Part shown: positions 22,767-31,023 of the stretch, in pieces | How the letters are laid out: each line of letters begins with the position of its first letter | Numbering within the stretch: position 1 is the stretch's first letter | DNA from: a virus | Reading direction: 5' to 3' (one strand) | Length of the DNA: 35,568 nucleotides | IMG/VR virus record: IMGVR_UViG_3300046450_002261 | Location: 1 to 35,568 of that record | Position numbers and translations under genes: made by a program | The notes under the pieces: generated by a model | Told to the model about the DNA's origin: nothing | The model's database searches: none | What the model saw: the letters and a program-made list of their open reading frames with translations, nothing else

Positions 22767-23558
22767 CTTTTTCACCAAAAACTTGACGAGCTCTGACCTC
22801 ATGATGTCTTCTTCAGTAAATTCGAAATTGTAAACGCCATTTTCTGAGCTCTCTTCATCAGAGAATAATTTAAACATTTTCTGAAAGCCGCCGCCCCCTC
22901 CATTTCTTAAGTCTGTTTGCGCGGGGTCGGCTAACACAAAGCATCTACTATTTTCTCCAAGCCTTGTCAGTACAGTGGTAATTTCTTTAATGGTAGAATT
23001 TTGAGCCTCGTCTAAAATTATACATTTATTTTTCCAATTCATCCCTCTAGCGAAGTTTACTGGAAACATAGAGACTCTGCCCTCTTCTTCTAGCTTTTCT
23101 GGCTTAAAGTTAATTAGCAATTCATCTAACTTATCTAAAAATGGTAAATTATAAAATTTTAATTTGTCGTCCGCAGTTCCCGGAAGAAAACCTAGTTTAG
23201 ATTCTGAGCTTTCCACTGCTGATCTCAAATACATAATGTCCGAAGTAGCTTTCATATTCAAAAGCTGAAGGCCGCAATAGACGGAGAGGAGAGTCTTAGA
23301 GGTTCCTGCTGGGCCATTAACAAAAACTATTTTAGTATTAGGATTTAGAGCTATTTTAAAAAAGTCTTTTTGCTTTTGCGTCCACGAAAATTGATTAAGC
23401 TTAATTTGTCTTTTGATTGGGTTTTCGACGGTAGTCTTCTCGTGATTGTTATTCAAGCCCTTAGCTACGTCGCTCCCCCCTCTGATTTTAATGGAAGTTT
23501 TCGAGTCGGAAGACTCGCTCATCGAAGCCCGTTTAGAGCTTGCAGTTTTTTTTCTCAT
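22749..23558 (-). CDS. phoH: PhoH-like ATPase
   Basis: 269 residues. After a Ser/Lys-rich tail of about 50 residues comes the PhoH P-loop: V-N-G-P-A-G-T-S-K-T (80-89), and C-I-I-L-D-E-A-Q-N (179-187) as Walker B. PhoH is widespread in marine phages; the protein binds ATP and is thought to act with RNA, but its role in infection is not settled. It is transcribed from just after the RmlB gene and ends tail to tail with the small plus-strand gene. Confidence 0.93.
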   Translation of the reverse strand: MRKKTASSKRASMSESSDSKTSIKIRGGSDVAKGLNNNHEKTTVENPIKRQIKLNQFSWTQKQKDFFKIALNPNTKIVFVNGPAGTSKTLLSVYCGLQLLNMKATSDIMYLRSAVESSESKLGFLPGTADDKLKFYNLPFLDKLDELLINFKPEKLEEEGRVSMFPVNFARGMNWKNKCIILDEAQNSTIKEITTVLTRLGENSRCFVLADPAQTDLRNGGGGGFQKMFKLFSDEESSENGVYNFEFTEEDIMRSELVKFLVKKLKSLP

Positions 23559-23573
23559 CAGCTTATATTACAC

Positions 23574-24524
23574 TTAAGAGCTAAATTTTCCGGAATAATG
23601 TTTTAAAGTAAGAGTCAAGCCGTCGTTAAAGCTGGTTTGAGGTTCCCATTTTAAATCTTTTTTTATTTTGGAAGCGTCAATGGCGTAACGATAATCGTGG
23701 CCCGCTCTATCCGCCACAAACCTAACTGCTGAAGCGTGACTTTTACCTAAAGCTTCACATATCCTTATTACCACTTGCAGGTTACTCATTTCACAATCAG
23801 CCCCCACTAAATACGTCTCTCCCACCTTCCCCTTGGTTAAAACTTTCCAAATCGCCTTGCAGTGATCTTTTACATAAATCCAATCTCTTACATTAGTTCC
23901 CGTTCCATAAACTGGAATCAATTCGTTATTCTGAAGCTTGCGAATAATAGTCGGAATCAGTTTCTCTTCGTGCTGGTTGGGGCCGTAATTATTAGAGCAG
24001 TTAGAGATGGTCGCTTTGAGCTTGTGAGTGTTAACGTAAGCTCTTACTAAAAAATCCGAGGAAGCTTTAGTTGCTGAATAAGGGTTACGAGGATCATAAG
24101 CAGTCTCTTCCGTGAACCGTTCCCCCTCTCCAGCCTCCCCGTATACTTCGTCAGTTGAAACGTGATGAAATCTGGCTTTGAATTTTTTAGCAGCCTCCAG
24201 AAGGGCGTGAGTCCCCACGATGTTAGACTCCACAAATTCTTTTGACCCTTTTATGGAGTTGTCCACATGAGACTCCGCTGCTAAATGAACGACGTGAGTA
24301 ATGTCATGTTTATAAAACGAGTCGTAAACTTTGTCGTAGTTAGAAATGCTATATTTTTCTAAAAGGTATTTGGGGTTGGTACAAAAACTTTTTGTATTAT
24401 CTAGGGAGGAGGCATAAGATAAGCAGTCTGCATTTACTATCTTACTTACTCCTTTTTTATTTATTATATGCTCTATAAAGTTAGAGCCAATAAAGCCGCA
24501 TCCGCCTGTTACTAAAATGTTCAT
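23574..24524 (-). CDS. rmlB: dTDP-glucose 4,6-dehydratase
   Basis: 316 residues. G7-G-C-G-F-I-G13 binds NAD; H-L-A-A-E-S-H-V-D, S123-T-D-E-V-Y-G129 (active-site Asp/Glu), Y149-S-A-T-K153 (catalytic Tyr/Lys) and N-N-Y-G-P-N-Q and D-W-I-Y-V-K-D-H are all signatures of RmlB. It turns dTDP-glucose into dTDP-4-keto-6-deoxyglucose, the branch point for L-rhamnose and for 3- or 4-amino-deoxy sugars. Both following steps have candidates in this island. Last gene of island A. Confidence 0.94.
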   Translation of the reverse strand: MNILVTGGCGFIGSNFIEHIINKKGVSKIVNADCLSYASSLDNTKSFCTNPKYLLEKYSISNYDKVYDSFYKHDITHVVHLAAESHVDNSIKGSKEFVESNIVGTHALLEAAKKFKARFHHVSTDEVYGEAGEGERFTEETAYDPRNPYSATKASSDFLVRAYVNTHKLKATISNCSNNYGPNQHEEKLIPTIIRKLQNNELIPVYGTGTNVRDWIYVKDHCKAIWKVLTKGKVGETYLVGADCEMSNLQVVIRICEALGKSHASAVRFVADRAGHDYRYAIDASKIKKDLKWEPQTSFNDGLTLTLKHYSGKFSS

Positions 24525-24532
24525 TTCTGGTT

Positions 24533-25291
24533 TTATGTTTCTAAGATTTTATAAATTTGGTCCCTGCTTCCTAATTGATCTGTAAAAACGGCCTTGTATT
24601 GACCCAGTATTTTATTTTCCTTACAGTCGCCCCATTTATCAGACATCTTTTGGTAAAGGTCGGCATCTAAATTGCTGGTTAAAGGAAAATCGAAAAAGAT
24701 TTTATCTTTCAGGAAGCTGTCTCTTCTCCACGACACCTGAGAGGCGTCCACTAGACAACAAGCGTTTGGAATCGAGCCTGACGCATTAAGAGGGTGCTCA
24801 CTAGGCTCGTCAAGTAGATGTATTTTTTGCAATTCAAAAATATTTTCATGATCCAATGGGTTATAGATTGCGACTCGACAGTAAGAGTAAATCACCTCCG
24901 AATTTTCCAAATAATACGAATTTAATTCTTTTAAATAATTTTTATGAAGAGCGTCGTCGTCGCACAGCATTAGGCAGATGTCTGCGTTTGAGTGCTTCTC
25001 TATGGCGGTATTCGCAAAGCTGCCAAAAAGAGAGCCTCCTCTTTTTTCCTTTTCTTCTAAAGAGTCTCCGGTGGCTATCACCTTGACTTTGCCTCTTCCA
25101 TTATAATGGGGGTTTTTCTCTTTAAATTCTTTAACTATTTTTTCTCCATCTTGATTCGAACTGTCATCAATCAACGTCAATTCCCAATTTGTATAATGAG
25201 ACTCGAAGACGCTAGCTATCGCAAAATTAGATGCCATTTTGGGTCTATCATAATAAAATAACAGAATTTCAATTTTTAGGTCTTTGATCAT
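24533..25291 (-). CDS. GT2-type glycosyltransferase
   Basis: 252 residues. The N-terminus (I-E-I-L-L-F-Y-Y-D-R-P, then S-V-F-E-S-H-Y-T-N-W-E-L-T-L-I-D-D-S-S) is typical of GT-A enzymes of family GT2, and C-D111-D-D113-A-L is the DxD motif for the nucleotide sugar. No membrane segment. It overlaps the GNAT-GT fusion gene by 23 bp. Donor and acceptor not known. Confidence 0.85.
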   Translation of the reverse strand: MIKDLKIEILLFYYDRPKMASNFAIASVFESHYTNWELTLIDDSSNQDGEKIVKEFKEKNPHYNGRGKVKVIATGDSLEEKEKRGGSLFGSFANTAIEKHSNADICLMLCDDDALHKNYLKELNSYYLENSEVIYSYCRVAIYNPLDHENIFELQKIHLLDEPSEHPLNASGSIPNACCLVDASQVSWRRDSFLKDKIFFDFPLTSNLDADLYQKMSDKWGDCKENKILGQYKAVFTDQLGSRDQIYKILET

Positions 25292-26456
25292 GTAATACTA
25301 CTCGAGACGGGAAGTCGATCCCTCTGTGTTTGTACTGTTTCCATGACAATACGATGCCTTCTCTGCGAGAGCAATAGAGTTCTAAGTTTAATTCCTTTTT
25401 TATTATATTGGTAAAAGGAATCTCCCCCCTTCGCTCATGATCCAAGCTTATTCCGCTCGAAAAATGAAAAGGAAGAGCTCCCCTCTTTAATGGCTCCGAA
25501 TAATTTACGTTCTGAACCGCTTCTAAGACGGATCGAGTAGTCACACCACACCCCCCATTACAATGGCTCTCCTGACACCCCACGACGCCGTAAAAGCCTA
25601 TCTCTGAGTCAAGCCTCCTAAATCTTTCTACAGCATCGCTCATTATCCCATTTTTTAAAATTATATGGTCATCTTCTAGAAAAAACCAATAGTCGTAATC
25701 ATTTTTAAAATTATTAAAAGCAAAATCAAAAGCACCAAAGGAAGCCCCTATATTCTCCCTCTCAAGGACTCTGATTCTCCCGTTTTTTGTAAGAGTCTCA
25801 TCTAGGGAATTTATGAAATTTGCACAGGAAGGGTTTCCATCAAAAATGTTATTTATAATGAAAATATCCATAGGATAACCGTAATCAATTTGCTTTTCTG
25901 TTTTCCACCAATATTTAAGCATCTCTAAGTTGTGATGAGGTGTCCAGCCTTCGCCTCTGAACGCGCCCCTTCTTCCGCCGTACCAAGTACATATAACTTT
26001 AGCCGCTTTTCCGCGAAACTCATTCAGTGCAAGCTCCATGTACAAATCGTTTTCCGTTTCCTCTTTCACCTCAAAGCCTAGCCTCTTGTAAAGATTGAAA
26101 GCTACGACATTGACCCTTAGGACTCTTAGCGTAGCCTTGCGGTAAAGCTTAAACCTTAATCTTTCCAATAGCTTTTCGTACGCAGCCTTTGCGTATCCCT
26201 TACCTCGATGACTGGGGCATATATCCATTCCTATCTCAATGTCGGGGTAATTAGAAACTGTCCGGACATACCCCACCTCCTTATCTTGATAAATGATTTT
26301 TAACCATTCTGGATTTTCCCTAGAAAACCACTTAGTGAATTGAGACTTAGAGAACTTCCGGGAGTTGTGTAAAAAACTTCGAGTAGAGTCATCGTTGCGA
26401 ATTTTCAAAATAAAATCACAATCCTCCACTTTTACTTTAGCAAACTTTATATCCAT
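25269..26456 (-). CDS. fusion: GNAT N-acetyltransferase plus glycosyltransferase
   Basis: 395 residues in two domains. Residues 1 to about 143 form a GNAT fold: M-D-I-C-P-S-H-R84-G-K-G-Y-A89 is the acetyl-CoA pyrophosphate site and N-V-V-A-F-N-L-Y-K-R-L-G-F (116-128) the C-terminal motif. From about 150 a GT-A glycosyltransferase follows, with W-F-F-L-E-D261-D262-H as metal site. A GNAT in a dTDP-sugar operon with an aminotransferase suggests N-acetylation of an amino sugar, and the fused transferase may pass on the same sugar (inference). Overlaps the upstream glycosyltransferase gene by 10 bp. Confidence 0.83.
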   Translation of the reverse strand: MDIKFAKVKVEDCDFILKIRNDDSTRSFLHNSRKFSKSQFTKWFSRENPEWLKIIYQDKEVGYVRTVSNYPDIEIGMDICPSHRGKGYAKAAYEKLLERLRFKLYRKATLRVLRVNVVAFNLYKRLGFEVKEETENDLYMELALNEFRGKAAKVICTWYGGRRGAFRGEGWTPHHNLEMLKYWWKTEKQIDYGYPMDIFIINNIFDGNPSCANFINSLDETLTKNGRIRVLERENIGASFGAFDFAFNNFKNDYDYWFFLEDDHIILKNGIMSDAVERFRRLDSEIGFYGVVGCQESHCNGGCGVTTRSVLEAVQNVNYSEPLKRGALPFHFSSGISLDHERRGEIPFTNIIKKELNLELYCSRREGIVLSWKQYKHRGIDFPSRVVLHDQRPKN

Positions 26457-27175
26457 TTAGCATTTTCGTGTATTGGTAGAATTAAATCTTCACCATCTTT
26501 ATTACCGTACAGTTTTAATTCAGATCGATGATTAAGAAAATAGTTTCTGTATTTATCGCCTATATCCCTAGCCGTGTATCCTTTTTTTATTAACGAGTTG
26601 AGGAAAAACTTTTGATTTTCAATTCCTCGATTATAAGAGTCTTTACTTCCGAAGTTGGTCAGCTCAAATCCTTCCGTAGACAAATACGCGCTCGTTTTAA
26701 TTAGACCGTTGGAAATGCCCGCGTGAAAATCAGTGCATCCTCCGTGGTTCCACCATAATTGACAAACATACCCTAACTTATCGTCTTTATCGAAATACTC
26801 TCTAAACTTTTCGTCAAAATTATTTGCTACCGGCGCGTAATCGTCTTCTACCAGAAGGCAATAATCAAAGTCTTTACTGTGTTTTTTAAGTCCTGCATCC
26901 CAAGCCGCATATGAATATCCCTCGTTCTCTCGTATTATCACCGAGGAGCTGATGTCTTTAAAATTAGAAATCATTTCAGAGGCTCTCTCGGTCTCTATTC
27001 TGCCAGAGCGATGATCGTGTTCGTTAATGACGAAGATGACTTTCGAGACGTTATGATTCAGCTTTTTAAGCTGATCTAAATGCTTACTTAAATACGCTAA
27101 TCTATCTTTGCTATAAGCCTCAGACTGCACGCGCCTAGGTCCAAAAAAGAGAGATATTATATATGCTATTCTCAT
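26447..27175 (-). CDS. GT-A type glycosyltransferase
   Basis: Start taken at the ATG at 27175, whose ATGA overlaps the stop of the sulfotransferase gene; a reading from 27253 would overlap that gene by 82 bp. 242 residues. I-R-E-N-E-G-Y-S-Y-A-A-W-D-A-G-L and L-L-V-E110-D-D112-Y-A-P correspond to the nucleotide-sugar and metal sites of GT-A enzymes. It is related in style to the GT half of the next gene (both have 'xxEDD' and a long search for W-W-N-H-G-G-C). Donor not known. Confidence 0.8.
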   Translation of the reverse strand: MRIAYIISLFFGPRRVQSEAYSKDRLAYLSKHLDQLKKLNHNVSKVIFVINEHDHRSGRIETERASEMISNFKDISSSVIIRENEGYSYAAWDAGLKKHSKDFDYCLLVEDDYAPVANNFDEKFREYFDKDDKLGYVCQLWWNHGGCTDFHAGISNGLIKTSAYLSTEGFELTNFGSKDSYNRGIENQKFFLNSLIKKGYTARDIGDKYRNYFLNHRSELKLYGNKDGEDLILPIHENAKWI

Positions 27176-27813
27176 TTGTAATGCAGCAGCCCTGTTTTCA
27201 ATAATAATGGAATGGACTCCTTGTATTCGCTTCCTAAGAAAGAGATCAAGCATTTAAGGCCGCTAAGATCATTAAGGATATCTTCTAAATTTATTTTTAT
27301 AATTGAATCGGAGTCTTCTAGATTTTTTAAAAAATTATGATAATAATTAACGCATAGCATAGTCTCCTCTCCGGCTCGCCCACTTAGTCTACTCAGGGAG
27401 GCCGCGCAATTTTCTGCTTTTCTAAAAAGCGCTACCACTTTAACTGGGATATCTAGCTCTTTAAAGACCTCGTTATACAACTTTCTTAATAGAATTATTC
27501 GTGGGTCTTTTATCACAAATGGATCAGAGTATTCATAGGAGATAATTTTAATTAACTCTTCTCTATATTTCATAGAGTCTGATTCTTGATCGTGAGTTAA
27601 ATCGCAAGAAGTAAATATACTGCTTCCTATCGAGGTTAATACTTTTTCATTAAAACGAAGGATTGAAGCGTTTTCGAAATACCCTTCCTCATTAAAAGAG
27701 TCTTTTACTTGAGTCTCATTTTTCCCGGTAGAATATCCACTCTCTTTAATTACATTCGTTATAAAGGAAGAGCCGCTGCGAGGTGCAGATAAAACTAAAG
27801 CGCAATTACTCAT
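27172..27813 (-). CDS. sulfotransferase-like protein
   Basis: 213 residues. L-V-L-S-A-P-R-S-G-S-S-F (6-17) is the PAPS 5'-phosphosulfate loop, V-I-K-D-P-R (100-105) and A-L-F-R-K-A-E-N-C-A-A-S-L-S (128-141) the supporting motifs. It is short for a sulfotransferase but has the main sites. Overlaps the deacetylase gene by 8 bp. Probably sulfates the sugar chain of island A; nucleotide kinases with the same loop are a weaker alternative. Confidence 0.78.
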   Translation of the reverse strand: MSNCALVLSAPRSGSSFITNVIKESGYSTGKNETQVKDSFNEEGYFENASILRFNEKVLTSIGSSIFTSCDLTHDQESDSMKYREELIKIISYEYSDPFVIKDPRIILLRKLYNEVFKELDIPVKVVALFRKAENCAASLSRLSGRAGEETMLCVNYYHNFLKNLEDSDSIIKINLEDILNDLSGLKCLISFLGSEYKESIPLLLKTGLLHYK

Positions 27814-28510
27814 AGCTGGTTTCTGCTGGAAGCTCGCTTAGGTTGAAAGTGGGGAAATCGTTTTCTTTTATATAGTTTACGATTTTTATAAGCTCGTCCG
27901 CTCCATCTTTCGATTTGAATCCATGAAACGTAAAAACACAATAGCTATCGTCTGGAGCTTCTTCTACGTCTTTTTTAAAATCTTCAAATTTGTAAATGTC
28001 GTTTACTATCCCTGTTGACTTTATTAAAAGAGAGCTATCACTGCTCAAGGGGTGGTATGATACCTTCGGCCTTTCTACCTCTTTTGAGCGCTCCCAAGGA
28101 TGATGATCGTATACGTAACCCGTTCTAGCATGGGTAAAATTTAATTTTTTTAATATTTTGGATACTTTGATAGATGCGTGATATCCGGGATAACAAAAAG
28201 AAGTAGGCAAATTTAAACTATGTTTTTTAAAAAAATCATTTACCTTACAAATTTCACTTGTAACGCGCTCATCTTTCAAAGTTGTTAAATTTAAATGTGA
28301 ATGAGTATGGTTTCCTAATTCAAAGCCATCTAACTGCATCTGCTTAAGCTCCCCTATACTCATTAGCTCCTCACGAAGAGGATGTCCTCCCCACGGATTA
28401 ACAGTGCAAATGAAGAACGTTCCCTTGAGTCCGTTATTTTTTAGCAAGGGTCTAACAAACTCGTAATGAGACTTTAACCCGTCATCGAAAGTAAGACATA
28501 TGTTCTTCAT
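27806..28510 (-). CDS. polysaccharide deacetylase (CE4, NodB homology)
   Basis: 234 residues. L-T-F-D9-D10-G (motif 1: base and metal Asp), H68-T-H-S-H72 (motif 2: metal His pair), C-Y-P-G-Y (106-110, motif 3) and near the end C-V-F-T-F-H-G-F (motif 5 His) are the CE4 set. No signal peptide, so it would act in the cytoplasm, on a nucleotide- or lipid-linked sugar, rather than on cell-wall glycan outside. It removes N- or O-acetyl groups. ATGA overlap with the methyltransferase gene. Confidence 0.88.
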   Translation of the reverse strand: MKNICLTFDDGLKSHYEFVRPLLKNNGLKGTFFICTVNPWGGHPLREELMSIGELKQMQLDGFELGNHTHSHLNLTTLKDERVTSEICKVNDFFKKHSLNLPTSFCYPGYHASIKVSKILKKLNFTHARTGYVYDHHPWERSKEVERPKVSYHPLSSDSSLLIKSTGIVNDIYKFEDFKKDVEEAPDDSYCVFTFHGFKSKDGADELIKIVNYIKENDFPTFNLSELPAETSYE

Positions 28511-28998
28511 TTCATAATTACAGCTAAAATAAACGCTCCGCTTTGACGGTCTTCATTGCCTTCGTTAAACTTAACTTCCTCTATAGCTCCGCCCCATTTT
28601 TCGGCACATCTTTTTACTACTGGAGGTTCAGGCGGGAATCCAGTATCTCCCGCAACTATAATAGTGCCATGAAATTGGTCATTAGAGTAAATCTTGTCAA
28701 CTAAAAACTCGTTATCCTTAACTCCGTCATTAGGCCAAAAATAATAAACATCTGCAGGGGGAAGCTTGTCTTTGTAATAGTCTCCTTTAATAACGTTTAA
28801 CCCTCTTTCTACAGCAACTCTTAAACGAGAGTCATCATACTCTAGTCCTATTACCTCTTTCGCGTATCGAGCCATAAAAACCATATTATCGCCCTCCGCA
28901 CACCCAAGCTCGCAGACTCTCTTATCTTTGATTATATCTTTTACAAAATCAGAAACAGCTATCGGTGATCTATGAGGACACTTAGAGTAAGCTTTCAT
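28507..28998 (-). CDS. class I SAM-dependent methyltransferase
   Basis: 163 residues. R-V-C-E-L-G-C-A-E-G-D-N-M (27-39) is motif I of the SAM-binding Rossmann fold and V-I-G-L-E-Y-D motif II. A D-V-Y-Y-F-W-P-N-D-G post-motif follows. Probably methylates a sugar or a small acceptor in this cluster. It stands 1 nt after the aminotransferase gene and overlaps the deacetylase gene by ATGA. Confidence 0.8.
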   Translation of the reverse strand: MKAYSKCPHRSPIAVSDFVKDIIKDKRVCELGCAEGDNMVFMARYAKEVIGLEYDDSRLRVAVERGLNVIKGDYYKDKLPPADVYYFWPNDGVKDNEFLVDKIYSNDQFHGTIIVAGDTGFPPEPPVVKRCAEKWGGAIEEVKFNEGNEDRQSGAFILAVIMK

Positions 28999-28999
28999 C

Positions 29000-30121
29000 T
29001 CACCACCCTTCCTTAATACTCGATACTATATGCTCCCTACCTTCTTTAGTTACCCACCATCCGACAGGTATAGAAATTAATCTAGGAGTAATCTTGTCCA
29101 GCGAAGGCAAGTGAGACTTAAACTCTTTGACGCATGAATGGATGTCGTTTCTTTCATGCACTTGACTTACCATAACTTCACAATTCTTCATATGATTCAT
29201 GAAGTCGTCCTTGCGATCTACTAAAAAACTATAAATCCAAAATGAAGACTCAGCGTCCGGATTCCTCTCTAATAGATTAACTCCTTCTATGTCTTTTAAT
29301 TCTTCATCATAGTAGGCGGCGTTATCTTTATGAGTTTTAAGAATATCGTCTATATACTTAATGTTCTCTAACCCGATAGCGGCGGCAATATCATTCATAT
29401 GAAATTTAAATCCCCACTCAGCTATATCAGCCTCACATCTAAAATCCTTTTTATTACTATCCCTGTCTATCCCATACCATCTAAGCAATTTTGATCTTTT
29501 GTAGTATTCGCAATTAGGACTTACTAATGCCCCACCGTCACCAGTAGTCATATGCTTAATAGCCTGAAAGCTAAACGTACAGAAGTTTCCGTGGCTCCCT
29601 ATAGGTTTTCCTTTATAACGACTTCCAAGGGCGTGAGCGCAATCCTCGATCACTACAGGCCTAAATCCATATAAGTTTTCAGTTTTATCAACAATATTTT
29701 TTATTCTATCTAAGTCTACCGGATACCCGCCCCAATGGACTATGAATATCACCTTAGTGGTCGGAGAGATTTTTCTTTCTAAATCGTCTAAATCCATATT
29801 AAGATTTTTCTCATCAACGTCTACCCACTTGATTTTCAAATTATTCGCTAGAATGGGCCAATTGGTTGCCGTGCACGTGAGGGGCGTTGTTAAAACTTCG
29901 TCCCCGTCTTTAACGATTTTCCCTTTAATTAAATGCAGAGCTAGATGTTCTGCTGAAGTCGCCGCATTGGTTGTAGCTACATAATCATTTTCTAGGAGAT
30001 TTTTCAGCTCGACCTCAAATTCTTCAACTTTAGGCCCCTGTCCGATAAAGCCGCTGTCCAATACGTCCGCTACGGCGGCTTTAGCTCCATCAGCCATAAA
30101 CACTTTAAATAAGGGTATCAT
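29000..30121 (-). CDS. DegT/DnrJ/EryC1-type sugar aminotransferase
   Basis: Start at the ATG at 30121, which overlaps the stop of the upstream gene by one base (TAATG); an earlier TTG would add six residues. 373 residues. T-N-A-A-T-S-A-E-H-L (51-60) binds the phosphate of PLP, V-I-E-D160-C-A-H-A holds the Asp that contacts the pyridine N, and F-Q-A-I-K189-H-M-T-T-G-D-G-G carries the PLP lysine. It moves an amino group onto a keto sugar, most likely dTDP-4-keto-6-deoxyglucose made by RmlB, giving a 4- or 3-amino-dideoxy sugar (inference on position). Confidence 0.9.
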   Translation of the reverse strand: MIPLFKVFMADGAKAAVADVLDSGFIGQGPKVEEFEVELKNLLENDYVATTNAATSAEHLALHLIKGKIVKDGDEVLTTPLTCTATNWPILANNLKIKWVDVDEKNLNMDLDDLERKISPTTKVIFIVHWGGYPVDLDRIKNIVDKTENLYGFRPVVIEDCAHALGSRYKGKPIGSHGNFCTFSFQAIKHMTTGDGGALVSPNCEYYKRSKLLRWYGIDRDSNKKDFRCEADIAEWGFKFHMNDIAAAIGLENIKYIDDILKTHKDNAAYYDEELKDIEGVNLLERNPDAESSFWIYSFLVDRKDDFMNHMKNCEVMVSQVHERNDIHSCVKEFKSHLPSLDKITPRLISIPVGWWVTKEGREHIVSSIKEGW

Positions 30122-31023
30122 TACTTTAACTCCGTCCAATACTTTAAGGATTCAATTATAGCCTCTTCAGTGTCTCTAATTTTTAAACCAGTTCTTGTAA
30201 GTTTGGAATTATCGAGAACACAATTAGACCTTGGAGCCTTCGCTCCAAAACCATAAAATTCTTCATCATTTTTCCAAAATTTAAAATCTTTATCTAATTT
30301 TAAATATTTTTTCATGAGCTTGACGACCTGTCTGGTCGTTATAGACCCAGTATTGACTATATTATAAATTCCATAATCTTCTTTATTTAACCATAAGTCT
30401 AAGCAGGTATCTACAAATTCATACCTATGGGTCATAGAATTAGTAGCGTCTAGCAACTTATCATAAGTCATCATCTTGGATATATAATTCCTACCGCTAT
30501 GAAATTTATCGAATGGAATTCTTAATCTCCATATGTAAAAATCATCACATGTATTTATAATTCTGTTCTCCGCTAGAGCTTTTGTCCCGCTGTAGTAGCT
30601 TCCGTTAGAGAAATCAAAATTTGGCTCCTCTTCTTCAGTGTATCCGGAGCCGTCCTCCTTATATCCTCCGTAAATGCAGCCAGAGGAAACATGAGCGAAA
30701 GGAACTCCAGCTAAAAAGCATGATTTTGCTAAAAAAGTAGGGAACTCTACGTTTCCCTCGTAAGCCGCATCTTTATTATCTTCGCAAGCGTCTACGTTAG
30801 GCTTCCCTACATACCCTGCCGCATTGATAACTAAATCGGGGCTAAACTTATCTATTAATTCGTAAAGCTTTTCGTAATCGTGGAAGTAGCCTTCCTCTTT
30901 GGAATCTTTGTACAATTTCCAGTGCGGAATTTGAAAGCAATTTAATTCTTTATTTTTATAAATTTGTTGAGTAAACACCTCTCCTATGTACCCTGTGGCT
31001 CCAATTAGAAAAATGTTTTTCAT
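30121..31023 (-). CDS. bifunctional 3,5-epimerase/4-reductase-like (NRS/ER or RmlD type)
   Basis: 300 residues, extended short-chain dehydrogenase. G8-A-T-G-Y-I-G14 binds NAD(P)H, Y144-S-G-T-K148 is the catalytic pair. N-A-A-G-Y-V-G-K-P-N-V-D, S-S-G-C116-I-Y-G, N-S-M-T (195-198) and A-P-R-S-N (263-267) match the plant and giant-virus NRS/ER enzymes better than RmlD. NRS/ER epimerises C3 and C5 and reduces C4 of the 4-keto-6-deoxy intermediate, doing the work of RmlC plus RmlD. No separate rmlC is seen in the window, which fits. If it is a plain RmlD, rmlC must lie elsewhere. Confidence 0.82.
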   Translation of the reverse strand: MKNIFLIGATGYIGEVFTQQIYKNKELNCFQIPHWKLYKDSKEEGYFHDYEKLYELIDKFSPDLVINAAGYVGKPNVDACEDNKDAAYEGNVEFPTFLAKSCFLAGVPFAHVSSGCIYGGYKEDGSGYTEEEEPNFDFSNGSYYSGTKALAENRIINTCDDFYIWRLRIPFDKFHSGRNYISKMMTYDKLLDATNSMTHRYEFVDTCLDLWLNKEDYGIYNIVNTGSITTRQVVKLMKKYLKLDKDFKFWKNDEEFYGFGAKAPRSNCVLDNSKLTRTGLKIRDTEEAIIESLKYWTELK

